Shown here piece after piece: positions 43,496 to 52,834 of a DNA stretch of 64,000 bases (position 1 is its first letter; each line of letters starts with the position of its first letter). Under the pieces are notes generated by a model that worked only from the letters and a program-made list of their open reading frames with translations, was not told where the DNA came from and made no database searches. Source of the DNA: Candidatus Zixiibacteriota bacterium (GTDB taxonomy: Bacteria > Zixibacteria > MSB-5A5 > GN15 > JACZUZ01); contig JAJRPM010000015.1 of the NCBI GenBank assembly GCA_024280775.1, forward strand, positions 1-64,000. The letters are read 5' to 3'. The position numbers and the translations under genes were made by a program.

Positions 43496-46400
43496 CTATT
43501 CTCCCAATATTGCCGAGGTCAGATGATGCACCAAGCGCGAAGGGCGCCAATACTCTCGCATCCAATCATAGGTTTCCTGTTGTAGCTGTAATAGCTTGTC
43601 GGGCGCTTTCAGTAGCGCCTCTATTCCAGCCTTCAGTTCAGATTCATTTCTCACTATTCGCCAGGGCAAAGTGTCGGTACGTAGTGTCTCAGCGATTTTG
43701 TTTCTGCCGAACTTATCTACATAGACGAAATTGACTAATCCCAGCGCCGAGTTTTCCAGTGATGACATGCAATAGTAGCCATCATTAACTTGCATTTGAT
43801 CCAGGGCGATTTGTCCCTGACGCTTGAGGTTCAGCGATTCTTCGTAGGATAAGCCGGTCTTTATGGCTAACGCTACATTGGTATATCTTGAGCTAAGCTC
43901 ACGAACCACTTTTTCCAGCTCCGCAGAGTTTTTGATTGGCGGATCAGTAGGCGTTTGGACCACTAGTGTTTTCTTTGACGGCTCAATGATTCTCTTGTAG
44001 CGTTCTGCGTCTATATCGAGCCAGGTCGGAACATAACTGGCATCATCCCAGCGACGTTTCAAATCTAGTTGCCCTGTTGCGATGCGCCACTTCTTATCAT
44101 TCACGAAGTGATTATGGTACCAATCAGCATTCATCCTAGTTGCGGTAGACCCGAAAAAGAAGGCCACGCAAGGTTTTTTAGCTGAATAGTCGGCCCAATC
44201 TAGCTTGCCCCAGAGCATGCCATCGGTGTCATCGACAATACTATTGCCACTTGCTGAACCGGCATAAGTCGAAGCGCTGAAGACCAGGACATCCGCTTTC
44301 TCCGCTAAACTTCTCAGGCGCTCATCCTCTGAACGAGTCAATTGGTTATTGATTGGGTCATTGCCGGCTGAGTCATGCAATCTCAGCGCTATGTCTCTGT
44401 CGAATCCACGCGTTTCCTTGAAAGTAACCACGCGGCAAAGGTGTTCGGTGTGTCGGTTTATCGCTCTAGCATACATTGCGGCGTTGCCACAGGGATCTGC
44501 GGTTCCTATCCAGAGGATGCGCTTTCCGCCGGGCTTTTCTTCCGGGAAATCAGGATCCACTTCATAGCCCAAACGCTCGGTTGAGCCCATAGAACATTCT
44601 CGCGGACCAGGTTGCGCTATTGTCGTTTGTTGCGCTTGGCTCTGCCTCTCAAAATAGTCCTGCATGTATTGCTGGTATTCTTTTTGCGATTTTGGAATAT
44701 CGGCTTGATGAGTCACCTGACCGGGATGCAATCGGTAATACACCAGGGCTTTAGGAATAAACTCAAATTCAAAGTGATAGCCCATCTTGTGCCACAAGGC
44801 TCCATCGGCTCCGTAGCCAATCTTGCCGCCCAATGACTCGTCGAAGTAGTCGGTTTTATCCAAAACACTCTTGCGGAACATCACCGAGCAACCATGAATC
44901 GGGTTGCCCTTGAACATGTCATCGACAAAAGTGGCATTTTCTAACGGGGTCACATTGGCTCTATCCTTGAGCTGTGATTGCGCGGTCATATAGAAGAAAT
45001 CGCCATATACCCAACCCAATTGAGGCTTATTGGCCAGAACTTTAATGTTCTCCCATACTTTATCAGGATGGTACGCATCATCGGATGATAGCCAGGAAAT
45101 GTATTCACCTTTTGAATGCTTGATTGCGCTATTGAGCGCCGCTGAAACGCCTTTGTTTTCCTGGGTGATAATCGTGATCTTATCAGGATATTCTGATTTG
45201 TACTTCGCGAGAACTTCCTGCGTATTATCAGTCGAGCCGTCATCAACTACTACTATTTCGCAATGGGGATAGGTTTGAGACAGAGCTGATGAAAGCGCTT
45301 CGGGCAGATAGTCCGCACGATTGTAAGTGGGAATCACTATTGACACTAAGCCCAGATCCACAGACTTATCTATTGAGGCATCCGGTGACTCGATCGTCGA
45401 CTTGATGACATTGGCAATTTCTTTGACCTGTTTTTGCAGTCCGAAGTTTGATTCTATGTGCGCACGATAAGCCTTTGCTTGCTCTGCTCTGTCACCTTCT
45501 ATGCTCTTCTTTACAAGTGACAAGCAATCTTCGGGGGTCAGATAGCGGCATGTATCAGGATAAATGTTGTCAGCTCCAAACCAATCATGTACTAAAGGAA
45601 TCACACCGCTGGCCATGCCTTCGGCAATTGACAAATGAAAAGATTCAAACAATGAGGTTGAGATTACGTAATCCATCTCCTGATAGAAAGCTGGCATATC
45701 CTCTATCCAACCGTGATAGTGAATATCAATTCCTAGTTTTTGCGCCATATCTCGCATGTACAGCTCAATACGAGAGTCCTGATGTTTACCAGCGATGTGC
45801 AATTCGAATTCAGGATCCCAGTCATGGATAGCTTTGAAGCAATACAACAGTAACTGGGGATTCTTCTTGTAATTGATATAGCCAACCGAGGCGATTTTCT
45901 TGCCGTACTTTTTCCCTGCCGGTATTTGAAACTTCTTCAAATCGACAGCATTGTGGGCTATGCTACAAACTACTGAAGATGGAATCCGGCCGGTCATTAG
46001 ATGCTTTACAGATTCATTTACGAAGACAAGGTTATCTACCTTGCTCCAATCTACTTGTGAGGGCATTTCGGTGAACGCTTCGTAGCTATGCAGTCGGCAG
46101 ATTATCGGGCAGAGCTTCGGAAGATGATTTGTCGCCTGAATCAATAGCGAATCACACCAATCGAACCATGCAACATCGCACCATTCCAGCATGCGTTTCA
46201 TATCACCGACACTGCCCTGCTGGAATGAGCGTGTTTCATTGTTGACGCTTAGATCGGTGATAATCTCGGCCAGGAAAGAAGGTTGCGTAGCGAAAAATGC
46301 TATTTTCTTGCCTGTTACAATGCTACTCGAACTGTCATCCGACTTTTTCTGCGCTCCTGCGTCAAGTAGCTCTGAAATAAGCCCAGAATTGACTCCCTTG

Positions 46401-47074
46401 ACAGTTGTGGTTTTTGATTCAGATATATCTATGCTACTCGCTTGGTCAACACGCGTTTGCCACTGAGAAAACTCCTGTTCAGGTTGCGCTTTGCGCCATA
46501 CTTTCAAGTATCTCTTCGCCCTGCGCGATTCTTTGGCATCGAAGCACAACTCCATTAGCGCCGTAAAACTCTCTTCGGGATTCTCAGCCAGGCGAATTGA
46601 CTCGCAAATGGAGTCCAGCGCGGGTTTGAATTGCGCTAGTTGCGCGAATGTGACACCTAAGTCTCGAAGCATCGCAGAGTCTGCAACCCCGATATCGTAA
46701 GCGGCGCCGAATACCTCTGCGGCAACTGCATACTGCCCTTGTCGGAAATACACTAAGGCTAGATTGTGATAGGCATTGGGATTTGTCGGATCGTTTTGTA
46801 ATGCGATTTTGAACCAATCGACGGCTTCGTCCTGTTTGTCCAATGTTACAGCTAGACAACCGGCGAGCATCATTTGTTCATCGGTAGCGTCACTTCGCTT
46901 GGCTATGGCGCAAACCAATGGGTAGGCCTCTGCTGGCTCTCCACTTACCAGTAGAGCATTTGCTTCAACCGCCTTCTTGGTGTATGCCGTATCAGAGTGT
47001 TTGGAACTGCTATTATCTAATAGGGCTGAATCTGAAGATTGGGTGTTTTCAATACTTGTTGATGCGGGTTCCAT
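43496..47074 (-). CDS. multidomain glycosyltransferase (TPR, GT4, GT2 and a third GT-like domain)
   Basis: About 1192 residues. From the preferred start: TPRs at 30-200; a GT-B (GT4-like) domain at 255-560 with 'IASVGYINYKKNP' and 'SLFESFHLSIAEGMASG', the E-x7-E type donor motif; a GT-A family 2 domain at 575-770 with 'VSIVIPTYNRADYL', 'VVVDDGSTDNT' and 'WLSSDDAYHPD'; and a further region at 850-1192 with 'RILWIGTADPCGNAAMYARA', which resembles another GT-B unit. A longer frame to 47227 overlaps fliW and lacks the protein-like character, so the ATG at 47074 was chosen. Three transfer modules on one chain suggest that it builds an oligosaccharide. Confidence 0.85.
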   Translation of the reverse strand: MEPASTSIENTQSSDSALLDNSSSKHSDTAYTKKAVEANALLVSGEPAEAYPLVCAIAKRSDATDEQMMLAGCLAVTLDKQDEAVDWFKIALQNDPTNPNAYHNLALVYFRQGQYAVAAEVFGAAYDIGVADSAMLRDLGVTFAQLAQFKPALDSICESIRLAENPEESFTALMELCFDAKESRRAKRYLKVWRKAQPEQEFSQWQTRVDQASSIDISESKTTTVKGVNSGLISELLDAGAQKKSDDSSSSIVTGKKIAFFATQPSFLAEIITDLSVNNETRSFQQGSVGDMKRMLEWCDVAWFDWCDSLLIQATNHLPKLCPIICRLHSYEAFTEMPSQVDWSKVDNLVFVNESVKHLMTGRIPSSVVCSIAHNAVDLKKFQIPAGKKYGKKIASVGYINYKKNPQLLLYCFKAIHDWDPEFELHIAGKHQDSRIELYMRDMAQKLGIDIHYHGWIEDMPAFYQEMDYVISTSLFESFHLSIAEGMASGVIPLVHDWFGADNIYPDTCRYLTPEDCLSLVKKSIEGDRAEQAKAYRAHIESNFGLQKQVKEIANVIKSTIESPDASIDKSVDLGLVSIVIPTYNRADYLPEALSSALSQTYPHCEIVVVDDGSTDNTQEVLAKYKSEYPDKITIITQENKGVSAALNSAIKHSKGEYISWLSSDDAYHPDKVWENIKVLANKPQLGWVYGDFFYMTAQSQLKDRANVTPLENATFVDDMFKGNPIHGCSVMFRKSVLDKTDYFDESLGGKIGYGADGALWHKMGYHFEFEFIPKALVYYRLHPGQVTHQADIPKSQKEYQQYMQDYFERQSQAQQTTIAQPGPRECSMGSTERLGYEVDPDFPEEKPGGKRILWIGTADPCGNAAMYARAINRHTEHLCRVVTFKETRGFDRDIALRLHDSAGNDPINNQLTRSEDERLRSLAEKADVLVFSASTYAGSASGNSIVDDTDGMLWGKLDWADYSAKKPCVAFFFGSTATRMNADWYHNHFVNDKKWRIATGQLDLKRRWDDASYVPTWLDIDAERYKRIIEPSKKTLVVQTPTDPPIKNSAELEKVVRELSSRYTNVALAIKTGLSYEESLNLKRQGQIALDQMQVNDGYYCMSSLENSALGLVNFVYVDKFGRNKIAETLRTDTLPWRIVRNESELKAGIEALLKAPDKLLQLQQETYDWMREYWRPSRLVHHLTSAILGE

Positions 47075-47145
47075 TTGCGTTCCAATCGCATTTAGTCCAA
47101 GCGTATGCCGGTTGGCCCACGCTTTGGCGCTCAACTTCCTGTGAG

Positions 47146-47688
47146 CTATACACTGACTGCTTCGTGTCTTGCTGACGTTTTCTTTGACTGTGTTTCTATT
47201 GTATCTGAAGCAAACAGTGGTTGGCAAACCGAATGACGCGAGTTGGCCAACACCAGTTGCTTGGCTTGTTTGGTGTTTGTGTTTATTACAATTGGTCCCT
47301 GAAGATTGGCTGTCATTTTTCGCGGATCTCCGGGGGCTGTGACTATTACAAAGGTTTCTACTTCTGAGCCGTCAATTACACCGATGTCCTCAACTTCTCT
47401 GGGATTGACTTCAATACTGTAGTCCTCGAAAAACAACGCAGGGTTAATCATCAGGAAAGCCAGCTCAGGCTCATCCACGGCTTGTAGCCAAATAAACGGC
47501 GCCATTTCCTCATTCTCAACGAGGATGAAGCGCTTGTAGTTTTCAAATCCTAAGACCGGTTTTTCCAAGTCGATGATTCGGTCCACTCCGACTTTCAAAT
47601 CTCCGAATCGTGTAGTTACCACTACTTTGATTAGCATCTCTGATACATCACCTGTAGCGGTTTGTGTGTTTTCTTTCAACATTCTCAT
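47146..47688 (-). CDS. fliW: flagellar assembly factor FliW
   Basis: Antagonist of CsrA that is displaced by free flagellin. 180 residues. The core has 'GFENYKRFILVE', 'PFIWLQAVDEPELAFLMINP' and 'VIVTAPGDPRKMTANLQGPI' in parts, all typical. The last 35 residues are an extra tail with Cys and Ser. csrA is two genes upstream and flagellin is in the same cluster, so the FliW-CsrA-flagellin loop is very likely present. Confidence 0.93.
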   Translation of the reverse strand: MRMLKENTQTATGDVSEMLIKVVVTTRFGDLKVGVDRIIDLEKPVLGFENYKRFILVENEEMAPFIWLQAVDEPELAFLMINPALFFEDYSIEVNPREVEDIGVIDGSEVETFVIVTAPGDPRKMTANLQGPIVINTNTKQAKQLVLANSRHSVCQPLFASDTIETQSKKTSARHEAVSV

Positions 47689-47710
47689 ATCCTATATGTT
47701 GTCGCTGTAT

Positions 47711-49645
47711 TTATCTCAGAAAGTCCAATAATGACGGTTGTATTATCTTTGCTGACGCTATTAGTCCTGCGCGATAGTTATTTTCATGCGATGCTAGTTT
47801 TGTCACCAGCTCAGTAATGTCTGCGTCTTCAATCTCACTCATTTGCCTGATAGCTTCGAACTCGGTGTTGCCTAATTGGGCAGCTGTCGCATCGAGCCTT
47901 TTTTGCTTTGAGCCGATACCACCACGCAGGTTCAACAACTCACTCATGCCGGCCTTGATGACTGCCATAACTTTATCCAAGTCATCTTTGCTGATACTGT
48001 CGGCGCCGGTCTTCTCAAGCTCGTGCTTGAGTAGTATCATCGAGCCGACTAAATCCGCCGCACCGAAGATTCCCAGAGCGCTAGCTGTATCTGTGTTGTC
48101 AGCATTTTCTACAGTGAATGAATCAGTCGGACTATTGGAGATTATTTGAATACCCCCATTTGTTGCATTGATTGATGCAGTCACATTCAATCCGCTGGTA
48201 TTGATAGCGTTTAGTGCATCCCCTACCGTTACGATTGTCGGGGCTGAAAGATCGACTATTCGTGAATCCATGCCTTGGGTAAGTTTGATTGACCCGAGAG
48301 TCAGGTCGTTTGCATTGTTTAACCTTGAGAGTGGTGTATTCAATGTCAGATTCGCATTTACATCAGTTCCTGCCATCTCGCCTACGAAAGATCCGGCAAT
48401 CCCCAGGTTAGCGGCAGTTGAGCCAGCGCCTTCGGCGATTGTGAATGCATCGGCGGGAACTAGCGCACCACCGCTAAGAGTCGGTGCTGCAAGACCTGCT
48501 ATACCTAGACTGGAGGCTCCGGTTGAGCCTGTGTTGTTTTCGAACACTAAATCCAATGGAGTTCCATTGGTGTCAGTTATATCTATTCCTGTTCCGGCAG
48601 AATTGATTGCGGCGGTCACATTGCTGACACCGTTTGAAGCTAGTTGAGTGTTTATGGCCCCAATGATATCACCTAGTGTGCTTGAACCGGAGGCGTCGAT
48701 TTGGAAGTCAATAGCCCCGGATTGACTGCGCACGTGAATTCCGCCTTGCAGATCTACTCCGGCGCCACCATTTAGGTTGGCCACCGAGGTGGTCAAAGAC
48801 ACTTGCCCTGTGGGCGTGGCCTTGAAGACTATATTGTTACTTCCACCGATACTGGCCGTTAGGTTTGTTATCCCTCCGGCGGTTAGGGCATTGTTTATTT
48901 GTGTAATAGCATCATTAACGGTAGTCGGCGCTGATGGGACGCTTAAATCTATGGCAACAGTGACACCCAGGTTGTCATCAGTGACGCTGAAGGTATTTAT
49001 GTCCACCCCTGTTCCACCCTGCAGGTCCGCTAGTAGTGTTGCTCCGTCAATTCCAACCTGTAAATCGCTGTCGGAGCCCTGAATCGACAAGCGCTTCAAA
49101 AGTGTTTCCTGCGCATTCAAGTTCATCTGAACAGTGACACCATCATCAATCTCGACAGACATCGCCCCATTATCGCCGACATATCTGATTCCATCGGGTG
49201 AGTTTATTATTGGCGAGGTATCGGTGCGGTGCCCGGCAAAGACTTTTCTGCCGTTTTGCTCGGTGTTGACCAATTGGAGCATACGCTCAATTACAGATTC
49301 TACTTCATTGAGAAACGCAGGCCTAGCTTCCGGGGAATCATTGCTTTCGTTTGAGACAGCCAGCGCTATGTCCATTGTCTGTCGCGCGAGGTTGTTCATA
49401 TCGGTCAGGATAGTTTCATAACCTGCCAATTGGCTACCACCCAGGCTGATATTGGTATTGAATTGCTCAATGCGTGATAGCTGACTGCGAAACTCCAATG
49501 TTCTTTGCAAGCCAAGTGGATCATCGGACGGACGGTTCATACGTTTACCGGTCGTCATCTTCTCCTGAATATCCATAAACGCAGAAAGAGAACGTTGTAG
49601 ATTCACCAAAGTCAGATTGGCTATCATGTTATTTGTTACACGCAT
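47711..49645 (-). CDS. flgL: flagellar hook-filament junction protein FlgL
   Basis: HAP3, 644 residues, twice the usual 300. 'MRVTNNMIANLTLVNLQRSL' at the start and the C-terminal helices ('ITELVTKLASHENNYRAGL') are flagellin-like and conserved. The large middle part holds repeated Ala/Gly/Thr/Asn-rich units ('VGDALNAINTSGLNVTASI') like those of the long flagellin. That the two filament-end proteins share expanded outer domains suggests a thick or decorated filament. Confidence 0.92.
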   Translation of the reverse strand: MRVTNNMIANLTLVNLQRSLSAFMDIQEKMTTGKRMNRPSDDPLGLQRTLEFRSQLSRIEQFNTNISLGGSQLAGYETILTDMNNLARQTMDIALAVSNESNDSPEARPAFLNEVESVIERMLQLVNTEQNGRKVFAGHRTDTSPIINSPDGIRYVGDNGAMSVEIDDGVTVQMNLNAQETLLKRLSIQGSDSDLQVGIDGATLLADLQGGTGVDINTFSVTDDNLGVTVAIDLSVPSAPTTVNDAITQINNALTAGGITNLTASIGGSNNIVFKATPTGQVSLTTSVANLNGGAGVDLQGGIHVRSQSGAIDFQIDASGSSTLGDIIGAINTQLASNGVSNVTAAINSAGTGIDITDTNGTPLDLVFENNTGSTGASSLGIAGLAAPTLSGGALVPADAFTIAEGAGSTAANLGIAGSFVGEMAGTDVNANLTLNTPLSRLNNANDLTLGSIKLTQGMDSRIVDLSAPTIVTVGDALNAINTSGLNVTASINATNGGIQIISNSPTDSFTVENADNTDTASALGIFGAADLVGSMILLKHELEKTGADSISKDDLDKVMAVIKAGMSELLNLRGGIGSKQKRLDATAAQLGNTEFEAIRQMSEIEDADITELVTKLASHENNYRAGLIASAKIIQPSLLDFLR

Positions 49646-49683
49646 TGTTTTACCTGTATTGAGGCTAGACGGATTATCTTGAT

Positions 49684-49857
49684 TTAGTCTTCGTGGTAGA
49701 CAAAACCGGAGTCGTATCCGTTTTTCTTAAAACGCTCCATGATTGTCTCACGCTTGCGCCGTTTGTCATTGTCATCTTGCTTGCGCCTGCGGTCATCTTT
49801 ATTATCCTCCGCGCTTTGCGAATCACGACCGTCAAGCTTGCTTTTCTTCCCAAACAT
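49684..49857 (-). CDS. small highly charged protein between csrA and flgL
   Basis: 57 residues, too short for usual gene callers. It begins MFGKKSKLDGRDSQ, is rich in Asp, Lys and Arg in the middle (DDRRRKQDDNDKRRKRE) and ends 'FKKNGYDSGFVYHED'. GGGAG lies nine bases before the ATG. The stop is 38 bases before flgL and the start 18 bases after csrA, so it lies inside the flagellar transcript. It is likely disordered and could bind RNA or an assembly factor. I recognise no family. Confidence 0.75.
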   Translation of the reverse strand: MFGKKSKLDGRDSQSAEDNKDDRRRKQDDNDKRRKRETIMERFKKNGYDSGFVYHED

Positions 49858-49875
49858 TCTCGTATCTCCCGTTAC

Positions 49876-50196
49876 TTACTTTTGCTTGCCTCTGTCCTCG
49901 GCTCCCGGGTTGTTGCGCTTGCCTTTTTTCAGCGAGACTCGCGCTTTGTCGGACGTTGAACCTGTAATTTTCCCTTTGAGCGAGGAAACCACACTCAGGA
50001 TGTCATCCTTAAGTGTCTTCGAGGCTTTACGGTTTTCCTCTTGAATCTTGACATAGATTTCCTCTCGATGTACGATTACATCAAGAGGAGCATCAACTCC
50101 CAAACGAACCTGTCGACCATATACGCCAAGCACAGTGACTTTGATATTGTCACCGATGGTGATTGACTCACCCAACTTCCGTGTTAAAATCAGCAC
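49876..50196 (-). CDS. csrA: carbon storage regulator CsrA with basic extension
   Basis: RNA-binding translational regulator. The first 55 residues are canonical ([19 protein letters not shown], '[18 protein letters not shown]'). The remainder, to residue 106, is a Lys-rich tail ('[19 protein letters not shown]'), while typical CsrA has 60-75 residues. It starts with GTG, with GGAGG five bases before. It stands between flgK and the small charged gene. Confidence 0.95.
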   Translation of the reverse strand: MLILTRKLGESITIGDNIKVTVLGVYGRQVRLGVDAPLDVIVHREEIYVKIQEENRKASKTLKDDILSVVSSLKGKITGSTSDKARVSLKKGKRNNPGAEDRGKQK

Positions 50197-50313
50197 CTCA
50201 CCCTCCGTGGTGGTTTGCCGTTATCGTTTGAATTGCAACTTCTGCAATTCGCTGTTTATTGTAATGCTAAATCTATTTGCTACTTTGTTTATTACTCTGT
50301 ATTAGGATGCGCT

Positions 50314-51723
50314 CTATCTACCAACGATACCCATAGTCTTGATTACTGTTTCGAATGCTTGATCTACGGTAGTGATAACACGCGCGGCGGCGTCATATGC
50401 ATGTTGCGCTTTGATTAGATTGGTCATCTCTTCGTCAAGCGACACACCCTGCACTGCTTCTTTGCTTGCGGTTATCTGCTCTACTACTAGCTGGAAGTTA
50501 GCGCGGAAATTCTTAGCCTGGCGTGTCTCAACACCTACTCCGCCAACCATTGCTCCATAGAATTCGTTGAAAGTTCGAGAACCACCACCCAAGAGACGAG
50601 TTGAACGCATTCTTGATAGCGCCAACGCATTTGAGGCGTCACCGGGCTCGCCGGATTGCGATGCCGCGATTAATGACACATCGTTAAGCACACCGATATC
50701 AACCGCAAACGTTTGGGCGCTCACTGAGGCAGGGTCAAAGAAATTGTTTCCTGTTGGAGCGTTCGCCGCTCCAGCGGACTTCAGTCCAAAACCGGTAGAA
50801 TGCACTTTGTTAACTTCGGTCGCTATGGTGCGAGCCAATTCGTCCAGTTGATTGATGTATTTGGGAATGACTTCATCCCTTGTTTCAACGAGTCCTTTTA
50901 TCTCACCGTTAAGGTTTTTTATCTTAACATCTGTCCCTTTCAGAACAATTGAACTCTTTTGCCGACCATTTATGGTTTCGGTCTTGGTGGCAATTTCATA
51001 TTGGACGTTGCCATCCACTAGCGCCATGCTACCTATGTAGACACGCGCGGCGCCATTGGTGTCCTCTACCACATTGACATCCACCAAATCTGAGAGCTTG
51101 TCTATCAGCAGGTCTCTTCTGTCACGAATATCGTTGGCCCGGTTTCCACCTAGCTCCATGCGTGCAACTTGTTGATTGAGGTCTGCTATTTCAGAGCTGA
51201 GTCGATTAACTTCACCTACACGATTACCTAGATCACGATCCACTGAGTCTCGCAAAGAGTTTAGCTGAGCGCTGAGCTGTCTGAAATCATTGGTGAGTGT
51301 CACTGCTTTGGCGACTATGTCGGTGCGAGCGGTATTTGACTCCGGCGCATTTTCGAGTTGGGCAAAAGAGTTGAAAAGATCATCCAGATGGGTTCTCAGT
51401 GAAGTCTCTCCCGGCTCGTTAAACATGGTTTCCATTTGAGAAACTATCTTTTCACGAAACTGCCATCTGCCAAGTGACTTGTTTTCTTGACGCAACTGAT
51501 CCCCCAAGAACAAATCACGCACTTGCCTGATATCCTGAACCTGCACACCCGTGCCTATCAGCCCGAGGCCGGTTTTCAACGGTTGTGACGCCGCCAGACT
51601 AACCCTTTGCCGTGAGTATCCTGGAGTGTTTACATTGGCGATGTTCTGGCCAATCGTACTTAGTGTCAACTGATGGCTTAGAAGAGCGCGTTTGCCGGCT
51701 TCTAATGTTTGGAAGAGACCCAT
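50314..51723 (-). CDS. flgK: flagellar hook-associated protein FlgK
   Basis: HAP1, 469 residues. The N-terminus 'LTLSTIGQNIANVNTPGYSRQRVSL' and the C-terminus 'DEEMTNLIKAQHAYDAAARVIT' are the conserved rod-type ends; the middle has 'NDIRDRRDLLIDKLSDL', the family signature. It starts five bases after flgN, its likely chaperone. Confidence 0.95.
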   Translation of the reverse strand: MGLFQTLEAGKRALLSHQLTLSTIGQNIANVNTPGYSRQRVSLAASQPLKTGLGLIGTGVQVQDIRQVRDLFLGDQLRQENKSLGRWQFREKIVSQMETMFNEPGETSLRTHLDDLFNSFAQLENAPESNTARTDIVAKAVTLTNDFRQLSAQLNSLRDSVDRDLGNRVGEVNRLSSEIADLNQQVARMELGGNRANDIRDRRDLLIDKLSDLVDVNVVEDTNGAARVYIGSMALVDGNVQYEIATKTETINGRQKSSIVLKGTDVKIKNLNGEIKGLVETRDEVIPKYINQLDELARTIATEVNKVHSTGFGLKSAGAANAPTGNNFFDPASVSAQTFAVDIGVLNDVSLIAASQSGEPGDASNALALSRMRSTRLLGGGSRTFNEFYGAMVGGVGVETRQAKNFRANFQLVVEQITASKEAVQGVSLDEEMTNLIKAQHAYDAAARVITTVDQAFETVIKTMGIVGR

Positions 51724-51727
51724 ATTG

Positions 51728-52249
51728 CTATACTCTCCTATCCAATGTCAGGCTTAGTCGTCTTGCGCCTGCGCCTGTTCTAGTATGTGTCGCGCCTTTG
51801 GCGCTATATTCGGCGCCCTTTTGTGATGAATTGCCCATTCTGTTTATCATCTTGAGAGTCTCGGAGACTAACACACGTGATTTTTCAATTAGAAATGAAT
51901 TGCGCTGACGTCCTTCTTCGATCTTTTCATTTAGATCCAGAATAGTGTCACGCATCATACTCAACTGAGCGCCCTGCTCAGCTGAAACTGACTCCAGTAA
52001 ACGACTCACTGTCACATCACCCTCAATATCATTTTGTCGGGCGACTTCCTGAATCAAATTGCGACGGCGTACATCCAGGATTCTACTAAACGCGAGTTTT
52101 TCTCTTTGCTCTGCTGTAACCTGGTTCAGACCGTCGATGTTATTTGTAACCAGCATTTCCTTCTGCCGGTCAAGCAAATCCAGGAAGGAGGCGAATAGTC
52201 CCGCCTCTTGATTCAATACTTGTATTAGTTCACTCACATCGACCGCCAT
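51728..52249 (-). CDS. flgN: FlgN-like export chaperone
   Basis: Helical protein of about 173 residues, chaperone for the hook-associated proteins FlgK and FlgL. It has the FlgN pattern 'LIQVLNQEAGLFASFLDLLDRQKEMLVTN' in pieces, then 'LNQVTAEQREKL' and a long C-terminal helix. The first codon of the longer frame is a TTG at 52273; the ATG at 52249 is preferred. It is directly upstream of flgK, the usual place. Confidence 0.85.
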   Translation of the reverse strand: MAVDVSELIQVLNQEAGLFASFLDLLDRQKEMLVTNNIDGLNQVTAEQREKLAFSRILDVRRRNLIQEVARQNDIEGDVTVSRLLESVSAEQGAQLSMMRDTILDLNEKIEEGRQRNSFLIEKSRVLVSETLKMINRMGNSSQKGAEYSAKGATHTRTGAGARRLSLTLDRRV

Positions 52250-52315
52250 AATTGTTAACTCGTTTTTGTTCAATTTAGCCAGCGTAACGTCTTAACTACG
52301 TCAGTCTTTGGCTGT

Positions 52316-52336
52316 AATATGGGTTTCGGCCCATAT
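52316..52336. repeat. hairpin-forming repeats before flgN
   Basis: ATATGGG and CCCATAT pair around TTTCGG at about 52316-52336, and the following bases repeat GGCCC-ATATGGGGA-like words twice. It lies in the 133-base gap between flgJ and flgN and may be a pause site, or an mRNA processing signal within the operon. Confidence 0.4.
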
Positions 52337-52406
52337 GGGGATGGCCCAATATGGGGAGTTTCCCCTACTTCTTGTGTCGGTAACTGCTTGACTTCCTTTA
52401 GGTATT

Positions 52407-52805
52407 CTAGTCCTTAGCGCCTACTGCGCTTTGCCGGGCGCTCGCTTGCACATCGCTGGCGTGCTTCGTTTCTATTCTCTTGACGAGGTTTTGGTACAGA
52501 ATATCAGCGAGTCCGCCGCGAGAACCATCGGCCATTTTGCGCGATAGTTCCTCGTCGAACATTGATTGATAGATATCTTTACCCAGTCCAGAATCACCTA
52601 CTCCCTGCTCTGACTCAACTTTGGGAATTGTTTGGCGCATAGATTTCAACATTGAAGACATGAAAAACGCCTCAAATTCATGAGTCGCTTTCTTTAACTT
52701 GACTTTGTCCCGCTCCAATTCACTGAGCTCAACTTTCTTTGGAAGCAGAGCTTTTTGTTTTGATTCATTGAGCTGAATCACTGGAGTGTTTTGAATTGGC
52801 TTCAT
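52407..52805 (-). CDS. flgJ: FlgJ rod-binding domain protein (no muramidase)
   Basis: Only the N-terminal rod-cap domain, 132 residues: 'KATHEFEAFFMSSMLKSMRQTIPK' in pieces and 'YQSMFDEELSRKMADG'. The C-terminal peptidoglycan hydrolase domain of enterobacterial FlgJ is absent, so wall passage needs a separate enzyme (perhaps the NlpC/P60 protein or one elsewhere). Confidence 0.88.
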   Translation of the reverse strand: MKPIQNTPVIQLNESKQKALLPKKVELSELERDKVKLKKATHEFEAFFMSSMLKSMRQTIPKVESEQGVGDSGLGKDIYQSMFDEELSRKMADGSRGGLADILYQNLVKRIETKHASDVQASARQSAVGAKD

Positions 52806-52834
52806 AATAACTTTCTCAGTTACGCAATCTTCAA

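Noticed and set aside
47075-47227. N-terminal extension of the large glycosyltransferase
   Set aside because: It overlaps the fliW end and reads as Arg/Cys/Ser-rich sequence with no domain; the ATG at 47074 is preferred.
49693-49967. Hydrophobic plus-strand frames over csrA and the small charged gene
   Set aside because: They are the antisense of Lys/Arg/Asp-rich codons, which look hydrophobic when reversed; the minus-strand 57-codon frame has the ribosome site.
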